DNA of 54,164 nucleotides from Stigonema ocellatum SAG 48.90 = DSM 106950 (GCA_016903675.1 JADQBA010000057.1:1-54164), one strand, 5' to 3'; positions 25,895 to 34,516 are shown, counted from the stretch's first letter. The notes: generated from the sequence alone by a model not told the origin. Program-made: numbers and translations.

Positions 25895-26968
25895 ATGACA
25901 AAGAAAAATATAATTCTGTTATCGATGCTAGTTTTTGTGCCAATTTCAATAATTGCACAATCGCTGCATTTAAATTCCTTGATTATTTTCATAACTTCTG
26001 GTCTAGCAATTATTCCCTTAGCAGCATTGATAGCTAACTCCACTGAGGCGATCGCAAATGTTATCGGACCAGCGTTAGGCGGCTTACTCAATGCTACCTT
26101 TGGCAACGCCACTGAGATGATCATTGCAATTGTCGCCCTTCGTGCTGGTCTGGTTGATGTCGTTAAAGCCAGCTTAACAGGCTCGATCATTGCAAATCTG
26201 CTCCTTGCCTTGGGGTTCGCTATTCTCTTGGGTGGCTTGCGTTACAGTGAACAAAGTTTTCCACCCAATGTAGCTCGCATTAATGCTTCTTCCTTAACTC
26301 TGGCAGTCATTGTTCTGCTAACACCTACTGCCATACGATTCACTTCTAATGGCTTGCCAATCTCAACTATAAACAATTTTTCCTACATAGCAGCCATATT
26401 GTTACTTACATTCTACTTTTTGATGCTCTTATTCTCGATGAAAACTCATAAACATATGTATTTAGTAGAGGAAGTCGAGAGCGAAGCTACTGAAAATAAT
26501 CAACCAAAAGTTAATTTATGGCGACAGATGGGTATACTGCTAATCTGTACTGTAGTGCTTGTATTTGTATCTGAAATTCTTGTTGATAGTCTAGAAAAAG
26601 CTATTTCTAACCTAGGTTTGACTAGCCTGTTTACAGGTGTAATTTTTGTTCCCATTTTTGGCGGAGTCGTAGAGTTCATCACCTGTGTCACTTTTGCTGT
26701 TAAGAATAAGATGGAGTTAGCCGTTGCTGTGGCGATCGGCTCTAGTTTACAAATTGCCTTGTTCGTAGCTCCAGTTTTAGTTCTAGCTGGTTGGTTTATA
26801 GGTCAACCAATGAATCTCAGCTTCAATCCTTTTGAAATTGTGGCAGTTGCAATGGCTGTGGTAAGTACCAACTCAATTAGCAATGATGGTCGCACCAACT
26901 GGCTAGAAGGAGTTTTGTTACTCATCACCTATGCTGTTTTAGCAACCGCCTTTTACTTCCACCCTTAA
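25895..26968 (+). CDS. cax: Calcium/proton antiporter (CaCA family)
   Basis: The likely start is the ATG at 25895 (357 residues); an upstream in-frame TTG-type extension would add 25 polar residues not typical of the family. About eleven hydrophobic helices form two inverted halves, each with the exchanger signature: GNATEMIIAIVALRAG in the first (about residue 70) and GGVVEFITCVTFAVKN in the second (about 255). The acidic Glu in each is the ion-binding residue. An acidic loop (EEVESEATEN) separates the halves. The protein moves Ca2+ out of the cytoplasm in exchange for protons and supports calcium and alkali tolerance in cyanobacteria. Confidence 0.92.
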   Translation: MTKKNIILLSMLVFVPISIIAQSLHLNSLIIFITSGLAIIPLAALIANSTEAIANVIGPALGGLLNATFGNATEMIIAIVALRAGLVDVVKASLTGSIIANLLLALGFAILLGGLRYSEQSFPPNVARINASSLTLAVIVLLTPTAIRFTSNGLPISTINNFSYIAAILLLTFYFLMLLFSMKTHKHMYLVEEVESEATENNQPKVNLWRQMGILLICTVVLVFVSEILVDSLEKAISNLGLTSLFTGVIFVPIFGGVVEFITCVTFAVKNKMELAVAVAIGSSLQIALFVAPVLVLAGWFIGQPMNLSFNPFEIVAVAMAVVSTNSISNDGRTNWLEGVLLLITYAVLATAFYFHP

Positions 26969-27031
26969 CAGAATAATTCGTAATTCGTAATTATCTTTCT
27001 ACACAATTTACGATGTAGCCTAGGAACTTTC

Positions 27032-27634
27032 TTAACAAGTATGTGGCGTTGATTCCGATTGATACTTGAATGATTTGCCCTGTCCGATGGGGTGAAGCAA
27101 TTGTCCAATTGCCTCCACTAACTCTTCCGGTTCAAAAGGCTTTGAGATATGCATTTGAAATCCGGCAGCAAAGGCTTGTTGCTGGTTGATTTCTCCCGCA
27201 TAAGCAGTGATCGCGATCGCCGGAATACCCCCTCCCTTTTGGGGAGTCCACTTTCTAATTTGCTGAATCAGGGAATAGCCATCCATTCCTGGCATAGCAA
27301 CGTCACACAATAGCACATCGGGGATAGACTGATTTAAAAAGGTCAATGCCTCTACTGCTGAGGCGATTGTCGTCACTTGTGCGCCAAATTCCGTCAGGAT
27401 GAATGCTGCTAACTCCCGCATATCTGCATCATCATCCACAACCAATATCTGAATACCTGTTAAGTTTGTCATACTTTCTGAAGGACTGTCATGAGAAGGC
27501 TGCTCCTTCGCAACGAAGTTTAGCGGTAGCCGGACGGTGAATGTTGCCCCTAAATTCTCTCCCGGACTGCTGACCTGAACAGTTCCTCCATGCAGTTCAT
27601 TACTAACAAACTTACCAGTGGCATCGCTTTTCAT
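27032..27634 (-). pseudogene. C-terminal tail of a hybrid histidine kinase with intact receiver domain
   Basis: 200 residues. The first 40 (NELHGGTVQVSSPGE then GATFTVRLPL) are the end of a HATPase domain, with the dimerisation and ATP N-box missing, so no kinase activity is possible. A complete receiver follows (about 62-185): DDD (74-76), phospho-acceptor Asp in LLCDVAMPG, Thr in AITAYAG and Lys in SKPF. A separate stand-alone regulator made from the receiver is possible, but no ribosome site marks a start inside. I treat it as a decayed kinase. Confidence 0.75.
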
Positions 27635-27854
27635 GAAGATTATCCGTAGTGTACACGGCTTCCCTTATTTAATCTGACATACTCCTTTATATGGATCTGC
27701 CTTTAGACTGAGTTTTGCCGTAAGGAAGATTTTGAGTAATATTGAGCAATAGTTATTCCTAAATGTATATTGACCATAATTAAAGTATCTTCTTGTGCCA
27801 ATTCTGTCCATTCCTTTTTATCAAACTTAAAAATCGAGGTTTTTTTCTCTGGTC

Positions 27855-28595
27855 ATGCTGCACTTACATTATCATCTGCAAAACATCAATTTGCCTGAGG
27901 GAGTTTTTCAACGTTTTCAGCAGGCGAAAGATTTAATGAACCAAAAAGTTAACTCTCTTACTGAATCAGCCCAGCAAGTTGGAGAGTCTTTGAAGGAAAG
28001 AGCACGATCAGCAACTGATCAGGCGATCGATACTGTCACCACAACCCTAGGACAAGCTAAAGCTTCTGTAGAAGGGACTTTGCAAACTGCTGAACAAATC
28101 AAGACGACAACAACGGTAGCTGTTAAAACAGCAATGATTTCTTCTGTCAATGATTGGTTGACTGAACACCCGGTAATTTTTCAACTAGTCAAAATCTTAG
28201 GTTGGGCATGTAATCACCCAATTATCAGTTTGGTGATTTTGCTTTTTGCTCTGGCTATATTCTGGAGCATTATTAGAGTAATAGGTCGTTTCATTGAGTC
28301 AGCTACTTTGTCGGTGCTGCAAGTTCCTTTTAAATTAATTCAAGCTGTTATTCAATTTAGTTTTTCATTATTGAATAAAGGGAGTAACTTGGCGATTCAA
28401 CGATTTATTTTCCCTCAAAAACCTGCTAAAATACTTGCTTTACCACCAGCTACTTCTCAACCAATTCACAAAGATAAGCAGCAACGACTGGTAGCAATTT
28501 CAAACAGGCTAGAGGAAATTCAAAAGGAGCAAAAGTTGCTTTTGCAAGAGGCCGCAAAACTTTTGGATTCAGACAAAGTTGAAATAAAAATGTAG
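27855..28595 (+). CDS. Membrane protein of unknown function with apolipoprotein-like helix and coiled coil
   Basis: 246 residues; not recognised as a named family. Residues 20-95 are a long amphipathic helix rich in Ala, Thr, Gln and Glu (VGESLKERARSATDQAID), like apolipoprotein or LEA-type helices. A strong membrane helix follows (about 117-138, IISLVILLFALAIFWSIIRV), then a second amphipathic, partly hydrophobic stretch (160-178). The C-terminal 30 residues are a coiled coil (RLEEIQKEQKLLLQEAAKLL). It is monocistronic, upstream of nothing on the same strand. A membrane-stress or membrane-shaping role would be a guess. Confidence 0.65.
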   Translation: MLHLHYHLQNINLPEGVFQRFQQAKDLMNQKVNSLTESAQQVGESLKERARSATDQAIDTVTTTLGQAKASVEGTLQTAEQIKTTTTVAVKTAMISSVNDWLTEHPVIFQLVKILGWACNHPIISLVILLFALAIFWSIIRVIGRFIESATLSVLQVPFKLIQAVIQFSFSLLNKGSNLAIQRFIFPQKPAKILALPPATSQPIHKDKQQRLVAISNRLEEIQKEQKLLLQEAAKLLDSDKVEIKM

Positions 28596-28762
28596 CTAAA
28601 ATCCGTGATTAACACATTACATGAAGATTCCTTAAAACCGCATCTTGGGTTTTAATATCCTGAAAAAAAGCTTCTTTACCTTCAACTGTGTATTGCTTTA
28701 TTCTGCTGATACAATCTCGAATATAGGAATCATATTTGAATTTTGAAAAAATCTAAGTATCT

Positions 28763-28818
28763 GTAGGTAGGGCATTGCCCACCAAAACCGGGATGTGGTG
28801 GGCAATGCCCACCCTACG
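28763..28818. repeat. GGGCAATGCCCACC palindrome inside a 5'-TATAGGA...TCCTATA-3' element
   Basis: Arms GGTAGGGCATTGCCCACC (28766-28783) and GGTGGGCAATGCCCACCC (from 28797). The same motif is near 2415-2470. Outer ends TATAGGAATCA (about 28723) and TAGTCCTATA (about 28850) suggest a complete small element of about 130 bp filling the gap between the two neighbouring genes. Confidence 0.5.
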
Positions 28819-28874
28819 TATATTTCAAAAATAAAATAATAGTCCTATATGAATCAAATAAACTCGACTATCTT

Positions 28875-29075
28875 TCATAGAGGGACAGCCTCATTAAAAA
28901 CTTTATCCCGAATTAAATAATGTAAAGATTGAGTTGTTACTACATCAACTTTCGGATTTAACAAAGTTTCTAAATCGAAAATCAACCCCCCTGGAAACCA
29001 AGCCGAAATTTTTTCTAAATCGTAATCAATTAAAAAATCAATATCACTTGCTTCTGTTTCCTCACCCCTAGCCAC
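28875..29075 (-). pseudogene. MNT-type nucleotidyltransferase, 5'-truncated
   Basis: The frame upstream of the first start codon reads KHGAYNLRLFGSVARGEE, then ASDIDFLIDYD: the GSVARG and D-x-D motifs of minimal nucleotidyltransferases, the antitoxin half of HEPN-MNT pairs. The frame stops within a repeat (TTAACTGAACGGAATT, about 29130) before any start codon, so the N-terminus was removed. No HEPN partner gene is adjacent. Translation from the GTG at 29075 would cut the catalytic GS motif. Confidence 0.7.
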
Positions 29076-29296
29076 ACTGCCAAAAAGTCGCAGGTTATAA
29101 GCTCCATGTTTAGATCTTATTGAGTTATCTTAACTGAACGGAATTATCTTGTATTATTTTTGACATGTAAATACGCAATTACTACCAAAGCGATCGCCAT
29201 CCCTTTATAAATGGGGCTAAAAATTCGTCATCCTTGCTGAGGCGACTGCCAATTCCATGGGACGAAGCTTAAAGAAAACGAGTGATATATATATAT

Positions 29297-29839
29297 ATGA
29301 TGAAAACATTTATCAAGCGTGTGGCTGCCAGTTGCTTAGCTGTGTCGGCGATCGCATATTGTAAATCAGCATCCGCCGATCAAACCCCTTTACCCATCCC
29401 TGTACCCAAGGAACAATGGCAAACAGTTGTCCATGACTCCAGCAACAATACACTCTCAATTGACCGAGGAACCATAGCAAGGCAGGGGAATTTTGCTAGC
29501 TTTTGGACCCAAACTATCTCCCCCACTAGCAATGTTGCCATATCCCGTGTATATACCGTAGGAGATTGTTCTAGTGGTGCATTTCAAGCTTTGTGGGTAG
29601 CACAAGCTAACAGGCAGGGAAAGATTTTGGCGAATAATCCACTCAACGCCTCAGTAACGCCTGACCGACTTTTACAGGATGCTGTCTGTCAGAATCAGAA
29701 CCAAGCAGTGCAAGCTCAAGCTTTCCCAACCAAAATCGTGCAGCCTATGTTAGAGTCTTTGACGCAAAGTGGGCAAACGAACGCTGGCGTGTTCAGTCCT
29801 AATAGGAATTACGCATTCACAAAAACACATCAACACTGA
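29297..29839 (+). CDS. Secreted protein of unknown function
   Basis: About 180 residues from ATG at 29297 or 29300, just after an (AT)n run that may affect spacing. A signal peptide is clear (MKTFIKRVAASCLAVSAIAY, cut after SASA). The mature part has TVVHDSSNNTLSIDRGTIARQ and two Cys (VGDCSSGAF, DAVCQNQ) that could pair. No domain recognised. It ends convergent with ndhJ, 47 bases away. Confidence 0.65.
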   Translation: MMKTFIKRVAASCLAVSAIAYCKSASADQTPLPIPVPKEQWQTVVHDSSNNTLSIDRGTIARQGNFASFWTQTISPTSNVAISRVYTVGDCSSGAFQALWVAQANRQGKILANNPLNASVTPDRLLQDAVCQNQNQAVQAQAFPTKIVQPMLESLTQSGQTNAGVFSPNRNYAFTKTHQH

Positions 29840-29846
29840 ACAAGGG

Positions 29847-29870
29847 ATTGGGGACTGGTCCCAGTCCCCA
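29847..29870. terminator. Hairpin between the convergent genes
   Basis: Arms TTGGGGACTG (29847-29856) and CAGTCCCCAA (29861-29870) with a 4-base loop. It lies between a plus-strand stop and the ndhJ stop and could serve both. There is no clear T-run. Confidence 0.45.
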
Positions 29871-29885
29871 AGTGCCTTCTTCGCT

Positions 29886-30410
29886 CTAATAAGCGTCCTG
29901 CAACTCGTAGAAATCAGGCGAGATGTAATCCTTACGCAAGGGCCAACCTATCCAATCTTCCGGCATCAACAGCCGCTTCAAATTCGGATGTCCTTCGTAG
30001 ACAATGCCCAACATGTCGTAAGACTCACGCTCTTGCCAGTCTGCTGTCTTCCATATCCAGTACACAGAAGGCACTCTGGGGTTTTCCCGTGGTAAGAAAA
30101 CCTTCAAGCGTACTTCTTCTGGGCTCACGACATTATCACTGACTTTAATCAAGTGATACATGCTGACCAATTGCTGTCCTGGTCCCAAGTCAATACCACA
30201 TTGACACTGGAGATAATTAAACCCATAGGCATACAGTGCTGTGGCAATGGGGAGTAGAAAATCAGGCTCCACCTTCAGGATCTCTACACCGTTATGGTCT
30301 GGTTCCAAAGATTCATGGGCAAAGTCATTTTCCGTCAGCCACTGGGAAACTGTACCGGCTTTTACCAGAGACTGTTCTGCTGCTGGGACTGGTTTTGATT
30401 CTTCAGCCAC
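29886..30410 (-). CDS. ndhJ: NAD(P)H dehydrogenase-like complex subunit J
   Basis: 174 residues, matching NdhJ (30-kDa/NuoC-like). Conserved blocks are DLGPGQQLVSMYHL, the ESYDMLGIVYEGHPNLKRL signature and WIGWPLRKDYISPDFYELQ at the end. It belongs to the peripheral arm of the thylakoid NDH-1 complex, which takes electrons from ferredoxin for cyclic flow and respiration. The start overlaps ndhK by eight bases; the cluster order ndhC-ndhK-ndhJ is the standard cyanobacterial and chloroplast arrangement. A variable N-terminal extension rich in Ala/Glu precedes the fold. Confidence 0.96.
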   Translation of the reverse strand: MAEESKPVPAAEQSLVKAGTVSQWLTENDFAHESLEPDHNGVEILKVEPDFLLPIATALYAYGFNYLQCQCGIDLGPGQQLVSMYHLIKVSDNVVSPEEVRLKVFLPRENPRVPSVYWIWKTADWQERESYDMLGIVYEGHPNLKRLLMPEDWIGWPLRKDYISPDFYELQDAY

Positions 30411-31134
30411 GGGGGGTTTCCTCCTTTTGTGCCTGTGTCAACAGACCTGGTGGTATTGGCATGCCGATCGCTTCTACCAATTCCTTTGGCGGTGCGACGC
30501 GAGTTTCTGACTGCATATACTTACCAGTGAGGATTTGCTCTACTGGCTTCATGCTGTGAGTCGTGCTGTAGTAGCGGTGGGTTTGCTTAATCATACCCCG
30601 CTCTTGCATCGAATCATTGGCTATCTTCTTCCGCAGCTTGATGATGGCATCGATAATCGCCTCTGGACGCGGCGGACAACCAGGCAAGTACACGTCCACT
30701 GGAATCAGTTTATCGACTCCACGCACAGCAGTGGGAGAATCCACGCTGAACATACCACCAGTAATGGTGCAAGCGCCCATAGCGATGACGTACTTCGGTT
30801 CTGGCATTTGTTCATAAAGACGCACGAGTTGGGGTGCCATCTTCATGGTGATCGTCCCTGCCGTAATAATTAAGTCCGCTTGGCGAGGGCTAGAACGGGG
30901 TATCAAACCAAAGCGGTCAAAGTCAAATCGGGAACCAATCAAAGCTGCAAACTCAATGAAGCAGCAAGCAGTGCCAAACAGCAAGGGCCATAAGCTAGAA
31001 AGCCGCGCCCAGTTGTAGAGGTCATCCACTGTGGTGAGGATGACGTTTTCTGACAAATCTTGGGTTACTGTAGGACGCTGAATTGGGTTGAGGATGCGCT
31101 CTTTCTGCGCCTCTACGTTAGCATCTAAGACCAT
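30403..31134 (-). CDS. ndhK: NAD(P)H dehydrogenase-like complex subunit K (4Fe-4S)
   Basis: 243 residues. The iron-sulphur ligands are visible: the paired Cys in FGTACCFIEF (about 56-57), Cys in MGACTITGG (about 120) and Cys in LPGCPPRPEAI (about 151), as in NuoB-type subunits carrying cluster N2. It transfers electrons from the peripheral arm to plastoquinone. The start overlaps ndhC by ten bases and the stop overlaps ndhJ, so the trio is one tightly packed operon. Confidence 0.97.
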   Translation of the reverse strand: MVLDANVEAQKERILNPIQRPTVTQDLSENVILTTVDDLYNWARLSSLWPLLFGTACCFIEFAALIGSRFDFDRFGLIPRSSPRQADLIITAGTITMKMAPQLVRLYEQMPEPKYVIAMGACTITGGMFSVDSPTAVRGVDKLIPVDVYLPGCPPRPEAIIDAIIKLRKKIANDSMQERGMIKQTHRYYSTTHSMKPVEQILTGKYMQSETRVAPPKELVEAIGMPIPPGLLTQAQKEETPRG

Positions 31135-31487
31135 TCCAAAGCTCCTTTACGCCATGCGTAGACTAGGGCAACTACAAGAATTGCAATAAAAATTAGTGCT
31201 TCAATAAATGCCAACAGTCCAAGACTGTGGAAGGCAACAGCCCAAGGATACAAGAACACTGTCTCTACATCAAAGACGACGAAGATTAGCGCAAACATGT
31301 AGTAGCGGATGTTGAATTGTATCCAGGCACCACCAATGGGTTCCATGCCAGATTCATAGGTGGTGCGCCGTTCTGGACTGCGACCACTAGGTCGCAGGAG
31401 CTTGGACGCTGAGAGAGCTAGGGCAGGCACTAGGCTGCATATGAGCAGGAAGCCTAGAAGGTACTCGTAACCGCTGAGGACAAACAC
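31125..31487 (-). CDS. ndhC: NAD(P)H dehydrogenase-like complex subunit C
   Basis: 120 residues with three membrane helices (about 7-29, 62-84 and 92-112) and the family motif ERRTTYESGMEPIGGAW between the first two, then VVFDVETVFLYPWA with its conserved acidic residues. NdhC is the NuoA-like membrane subunit at the arm junction. It is the first gene of ndhCKJ; its start lies about 200 bases from the divergent rubredoxin gene, so both promoters must lie between 31488 and 31684. Confidence 0.97.
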   Translation of the reverse strand: MFVLSGYEYLLGFLLICSLVPALALSASKLLRPSGRSPERRTTYESGMEPIGGAWIQFNIRYYMFALIFVVFDVETVFLYPWAVAFHSLGLLAFIEALIFIAILVVALVYAWRKGALEWS

Positions 31488-31684
31488 AATGAATATCTAC
31501 CGCTCTTGTGTGGAATTAACTTTGTTAACTTCTTTTACATTATATCCGTTTGCTTTTTTTGAGTCCTAGAAAATAGAGCAGGAGATAATTTGATTAGTTT
31601 TTGCTTACTATAGAAACAACTTACAATTATGTCATAATTTTTAACGTATATTTAAGGATTCGCCCCTCACTGACCCTAAGAGCT

Positions 31685-32020
31685 ATGAGCGAACAAGCTG
31701 TTGAGACGACTGCATTAGACCGCTATGAGTGCCGTGTCTGCGGTTATGTTTACGAACCCGATAAAGGGGACGACAAGCATGACATTACCCCAGGAACACC
31801 CTTCGAGGAACTGCCGCCAACTTGGAACTGTCCTGTTTGCAGTGCCAAGGCAAAAGCTTTCACGAACATTGGTCCTGTAGGCGAGGCTTCTGGCTTCAAA
31901 GAAAATCTCAATTATGGTTTAGGTGTCAACAATATGACGCCAGCACAGAAGAATATCCTGATTTTTGGTGGCTTAGTTCTTGCCTTCTTGTTCTTTATGA
32001 GTCTCTACGGCTTACAATAA
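31685..32020 (+). CDS. rubA: Membrane-anchored rubredoxin
   Basis: 111 residues from the ATG at 31685; an in-frame upstream ATG would add 28 unrelated residues. The rubredoxin domain has both iron knuckles, CRVCG (16-20) and CPVC (49-52), with YEPDKGD and PPTWN between. A single C-terminal membrane helix (about 90-109) anchors it in the thylakoid. RubA is needed for photosystem II (and possibly photosystem I) assembly. The order rubA, ycf48, psbEFLJ is the conserved cyanobacterial cluster. Confidence 0.95.
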   Translation: MSEQAVETTALDRYECRVCGYVYEPDKGDDKHDITPGTPFEELPPTWNCPVCSAKAKAFTNIGPVGEASGFKENLNYGLGVNNMTPAQKNILIFGGLVLAFLFFMSLYGLQ

Positions 32021-32040
32021 GACGCACTTGGGAGGCAGGA

Positions 32041-32215
32041 GGCGCGGAGGCGCGGAGGCGCGGAGGCGCGGAGCAGCCCACAGGCGGCGCACCACCCGCT
32101 ATGAATGAAAAAAACACCCTCATGAATCCCCCTACACCCCTACACCCTCACACCCCTGTATTTGGTGGAGCGCACCCCACGGGCGGCGCACCACCCCCTA
32201 TGAATGAAAGAAACA
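32041..32215. repeat. Tandem GGCGCGGA units and a duplicated 35-bp block between rubA and ycf48
   Basis: Four copies of the 8-mer GGCGCGGA at 32041-32073. A block beginning GGCGGCGCACCACCC and ending in ATGAATGAAA occurs twice (about 32083-32117 and 32181-32215). Further downstream is C-rich CCCCACTCCC repeat up to about 32270. There is no gene in 32021-32327; the ORF across it is repeat DNA. Confidence 0.7.
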
Positions 32216-32327
32216 GTCCCATTCCCCCTCTTCCCCCACTCCCCACTCCCTACTCCCTACTCCCCACTCAAGAGTGTTTCTTGAAAGTTAGCATTATAGT
32301 ATACAACAATTCACAAATGAAAAACTA

Positions 32328-33320
32328 ATGCGTTTAAGCGTGAGAATTTGGCAAAGGATATTTGCCGTGTTTGTGGCTGTCCTCATGTGCGTGGGTTGTA
32401 GTAAAGTCCCTACTATGGCTCTCAATCCTTGGGAAGTCATTAAGGTGCCAACAAATGTTAACCTGTTGGACATTGCCTTTACTGAGCACCCCGAACATGG
32501 CTTTTTGGTGGGCACTAGTGCCGCTCTTTTGGAAACTAAAGACGGTGGAGAAACTTGGCAACCAATCAAATTAGAGTTGGATGACCAAAGGTATCGCTTT
32601 AACTCAGTAAGTTTTGCAGGTCAAGAAGGGTGGATAGTGGGAGAGCCGGCTCTGCTGTTGCACAGCACCGATGAAGGTCACTCCTGGTCACGTCTTCCTA
32701 TGAGTACAAAGCTACCCGGTAATCCCATTAGTGTCGTAGCACTAGGACAGAACACAGCTGAGATGGCTACCAATGTGGGAGCAATATACCAGACAACAGA
32801 CGGTGGTCAAAACTGGAAAGCGCAGGTAGAAGAAGCCGTCGGCGTGGTTCGTAACCTAGATCGTTCTGCTGATGGTAAATATGTTGCTGTTTCTGCCAAG
32901 GGTAACTTTTACTCGACTTGGCAGCCTGGGCAAAATGCTTGGTTACCCCATAACCGGAATAGTTCCCGGCGAGTAGAAAATATGGGATTTACTGATAATG
33001 GGCAGATTTGGATGCTAGCACGGGGGGGTCAGATACAGTTTTCCGATCCTGCTAAGCCTGACGAGTGGCAGAAAGCTCAATATCCAGAACTTGCTACAAG
33101 TTGGGGTTTGCTTGATTTGGCTTACCGCACACCCGATGAAATTTGGGTAAGTGGTGGTAGCTCTAATTTGCTACGGAGTCTAGATGGTGGCAAAACTTGG
33201 GAAAAAGACCGTGATGTTGAAGGAGTTCCCGCTAATCTTTACAAGATTGTTTTCTTATCTCCAGAAAAGGGGTTTATCCTCGGCGATCACGGCGTTGTGC
33301 TGAAATATCAAGGGGTGTAG
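32328..33320 (+). CDS. ycf48: Photosystem II assembly factor Ycf48/HCF136
   Basis: 330 residues. A lipoprotein-type signal (IFAVFVAVLMCVGC, Cys at about 24) leads to a seven-bladed propeller with repeated BNR-like blocks: ETKDGGETW, HSTDEGHSW, QTTDGGQNW and RSLDGGKTWEKD. Ycf48 binds newly made D1 on the lumen side and helps early reaction-centre assembly. It lies 307 bases after rubA and 306 before psbE, both gaps filled by tandem repeat, so the once compact cluster has been spread out. Confidence 0.96.
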   Translation: MRLSVRIWQRIFAVFVAVLMCVGCSKVPTMALNPWEVIKVPTNVNLLDIAFTEHPEHGFLVGTSAALLETKDGGETWQPIKLELDDQRYRFNSVSFAGQEGWIVGEPALLLHSTDEGHSWSRLPMSTKLPGNPISVVALGQNTAEMATNVGAIYQTTDGGQNWKAQVEEAVGVVRNLDRSADGKYVAVSAKGNFYSTWQPGQNAWLPHNRNSSRRVENMGFTDNGQIWMLARGGQIQFSDPAKPDEWQKAQYPELATSWGLLDLAYRTPDEIWVSGGSSNLLRSLDGGKTWEKDRDVEGVPANLYKIVFLSPEKGFILGDHGVVLKYQGV

Positions 33321-33523
33321 GAGAGGAGGGGGGGAGGGGGGGAGGGGAGGAGAGGGGGAGGGGAGGAGAGGGGGAGGGGAGGAGAGTGAATGATAACTCA
33401 ATAACTCAGTAAGTCAGTAAGTCAGTAACTCTTTTGCCCCCCTGCCTCCCCTCCCCCCCTCCTCCCCTCCTCCCCTCCCCCCCTCCTCTCCTACACCCCT
33501 CCTCCCCTCCCCCTCATTTCTAA
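33321..33523. repeat. Polypurine tract with 16-bp units facing a polypyrimidine tract
   Basis: 33325-33387 is nearly pure G/A with a GGGGAGGGGAGGAGAG unit repeated three times. 33436-33523 is nearly pure C/T (CCTCCCCTCCC). The two halves can pair across a 50-base spacer that has repeated TAAGTCAGTAA. It lies between ycf48 and psbE. Confidence 0.75.
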
Positions 33524-33626
33524 GTATTAATGCCTATTTCTGAGAAAAAAGTTGCAACTTGTAACTCTTTCTAAAGTTTGTAGGATAATAAGCTCAATAA
33601 CAATCATTGTTAAGGGAGGGTTGTAA

Positions 33627-33878
33627 ATGTCAGGTACTACTGGAGAACGGCCATTTTCGGACATTGTGACCAGTGTTCGTTACTGGGTAATTCACAGCAT
33701 CACCATTCCAGCGTTATTTATTGCGGGTTGGTTATTTGTCAGCACCGGTTTGGCGTATGATGTGTTTGGCACACCTCGCCCCAACGAGTATTTCACACCT
33801 ACAAGGCAGGAATTGCCAATTGTGAAAAACCGTTTTGAAGCAAAACAACAAGTTGATCAATTTGTTAACGAAAAATAG
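33627..33878 (+). CDS. psbE: Cytochrome b559 alpha subunit
   Basis: 83 residues, full length. The sequence starts MSGTTGERPFSDIVTSVRYW; the haem-binding His lies in WVIHSITIPALF, at the start of the single membrane helix (about 20-40). The lumenal end has the expected DVFGTPRPNEYFT. The ribosome site AAGGGAGGG lies eight bases before the ATG. With PsbF it binds the haem of cytochrome b559 in the photosystem II core. First gene of psbEFLJ. Confidence 0.98.
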   Translation: MSGTTGERPFSDIVTSVRYWVIHSITIPALFIAGWLFVSTGLAYDVFGTPRPNEYFTPTRQELPIVKNRFEAKQQVDQFVNEK

Positions 33879-33887
33879 TTTTAAATC

Positions 33888-34025
33888 ATGACTAGCAACA
33901 ATAACATCAATCAACCCGTTTCTTATCCGATTTTTACAGTTAGATGGCTGGCAGTTCATACTCTAGGTGTGCCAACCGTTTTCTTCTTGGGCGCGATCGC
34001 CGCAATGCAATTCATTCAACGCTAG
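33888..34025 (+). CDS. psbF: Cytochrome b559 beta subunit
   Basis: 45 residues. The motif YPIFTVRWLAVHTLGVPTVF contains the second haem ligand (His in AVHTLG), followed by the helix end AIAAMQFIQR. Starts nine bases after the psbE stop and ends nine before psbL, as in other cyanobacteria. Confidence 0.97.
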   Translation: MTSNNNINQPVSYPIFTVRWLAVHTLGVPTVFFLGAIAAMQFIQR

Positions 34026-34034
34026 GAGAAAATC

Positions 34035-34154
34035 ATGGATAGAAGCCCAAACCCCAATAATCAGCCGGTTGAACTAAACCGGACTTCGCTATTCCTCGGA
34101 CTACTACTAGTTTTTGTGTTGGGGATTTTGTTTTCCAGTTACTTCTTTAACTAA
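34035..34154 (+). CDS. psbL: Photosystem II protein L
   Basis: 39 residues: MDRSPNPNNQPVELNRTSL, then one helix ending ILFSSYFFN, the normal PsbL sequence. A GGAG ribosome site precedes it. PsbL sits at the monomer interface of photosystem II and stabilises the quinone-binding side. Its distance to psbJ is 201 bases because an element has inserted downstream. Confidence 0.97.
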   Translation: MDRSPNPNNQPVELNRTSLFLGLLLVFVLGILFSSYFFN

Positions 34155-34171
34155 CTGGAATCACCGCTATA

Positions 34172-34316
34172 AAAATTCGTAGTTCGTAATTCATAATTCG
34201 TAATTATTTTTCACACGGGGGTTTAAAGCCCGACTGAAAAATGGCCACCTGTAGACGTGGGGGTATTAAACCTATTTTTAATTACGAATTACGAATTAGT
34301 AATTACGAATTCTGAT
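34172..34316. mobile_element. MITE between psbL and psbJ
   Basis: AT-rich arms of AATTCGTAATT type (34172-34216 and 34281-34316) enclose a GTAGACGTGGGGGTATTAAACC block. A second copy lies at 41541-41664, alike over nearly its full length including the CTGAT border. The 41541 copy has a perfect TCAGTCGGGG/CCCCGACTGA hairpin that is partly lost here. Inserted within the psbEFLJ operon. Confidence 0.8.
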
Positions 34317-34355
34317 AAATCGTTATCTATTTTGATTAAGGGAGGATAAAAAACT

Positions 34356-34475
34356 GTGTCAGGAAGTGGAAGAATTCCCCTGTGGATCGTAGCCACGATC
34401 GTAGGGCTAGTTTTGATAACCGTGTTGGGCATTTTCTTTTATGGAGCTTATGCCGGACTCGGCTCTTCCATCTAA
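34356..34475 (+). CDS. psbJ: Photosystem II protein J
   Basis: 39 residues from a GTG, with a good AAGGGAGGA site nine bases before it. MSGSGRIPLWIVATIVG, then the single helix and the family's closing YGAYAGLGSSI. PsbJ lies next to cytochrome b559 and affects electron flow from QA and PSII assembly. Last gene of the cluster; transcription must now cross the repeat element upstream or start within it. Confidence 0.96.
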   Translation: MSGSGRIPLWIVATIVGLVLITVLGIFFYGAYAGLGSSI

Positions 34476-34516
34476 TCTAATGCTAGCTTGATCTCAAGAC
34501 AATCGTAAGCTTAAAA

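Noticed and set aside
31822..32328. 168-residue plus-strand ORF after rubA
   Set aside because: It overlaps rubA in another frame and then reads tandem repeat DNA.
33325..33523. CRISPR-like array
   Set aside because: Units are 16 bp, purine-only and directly adjacent with no unique spacers; a simple tandem repeat.
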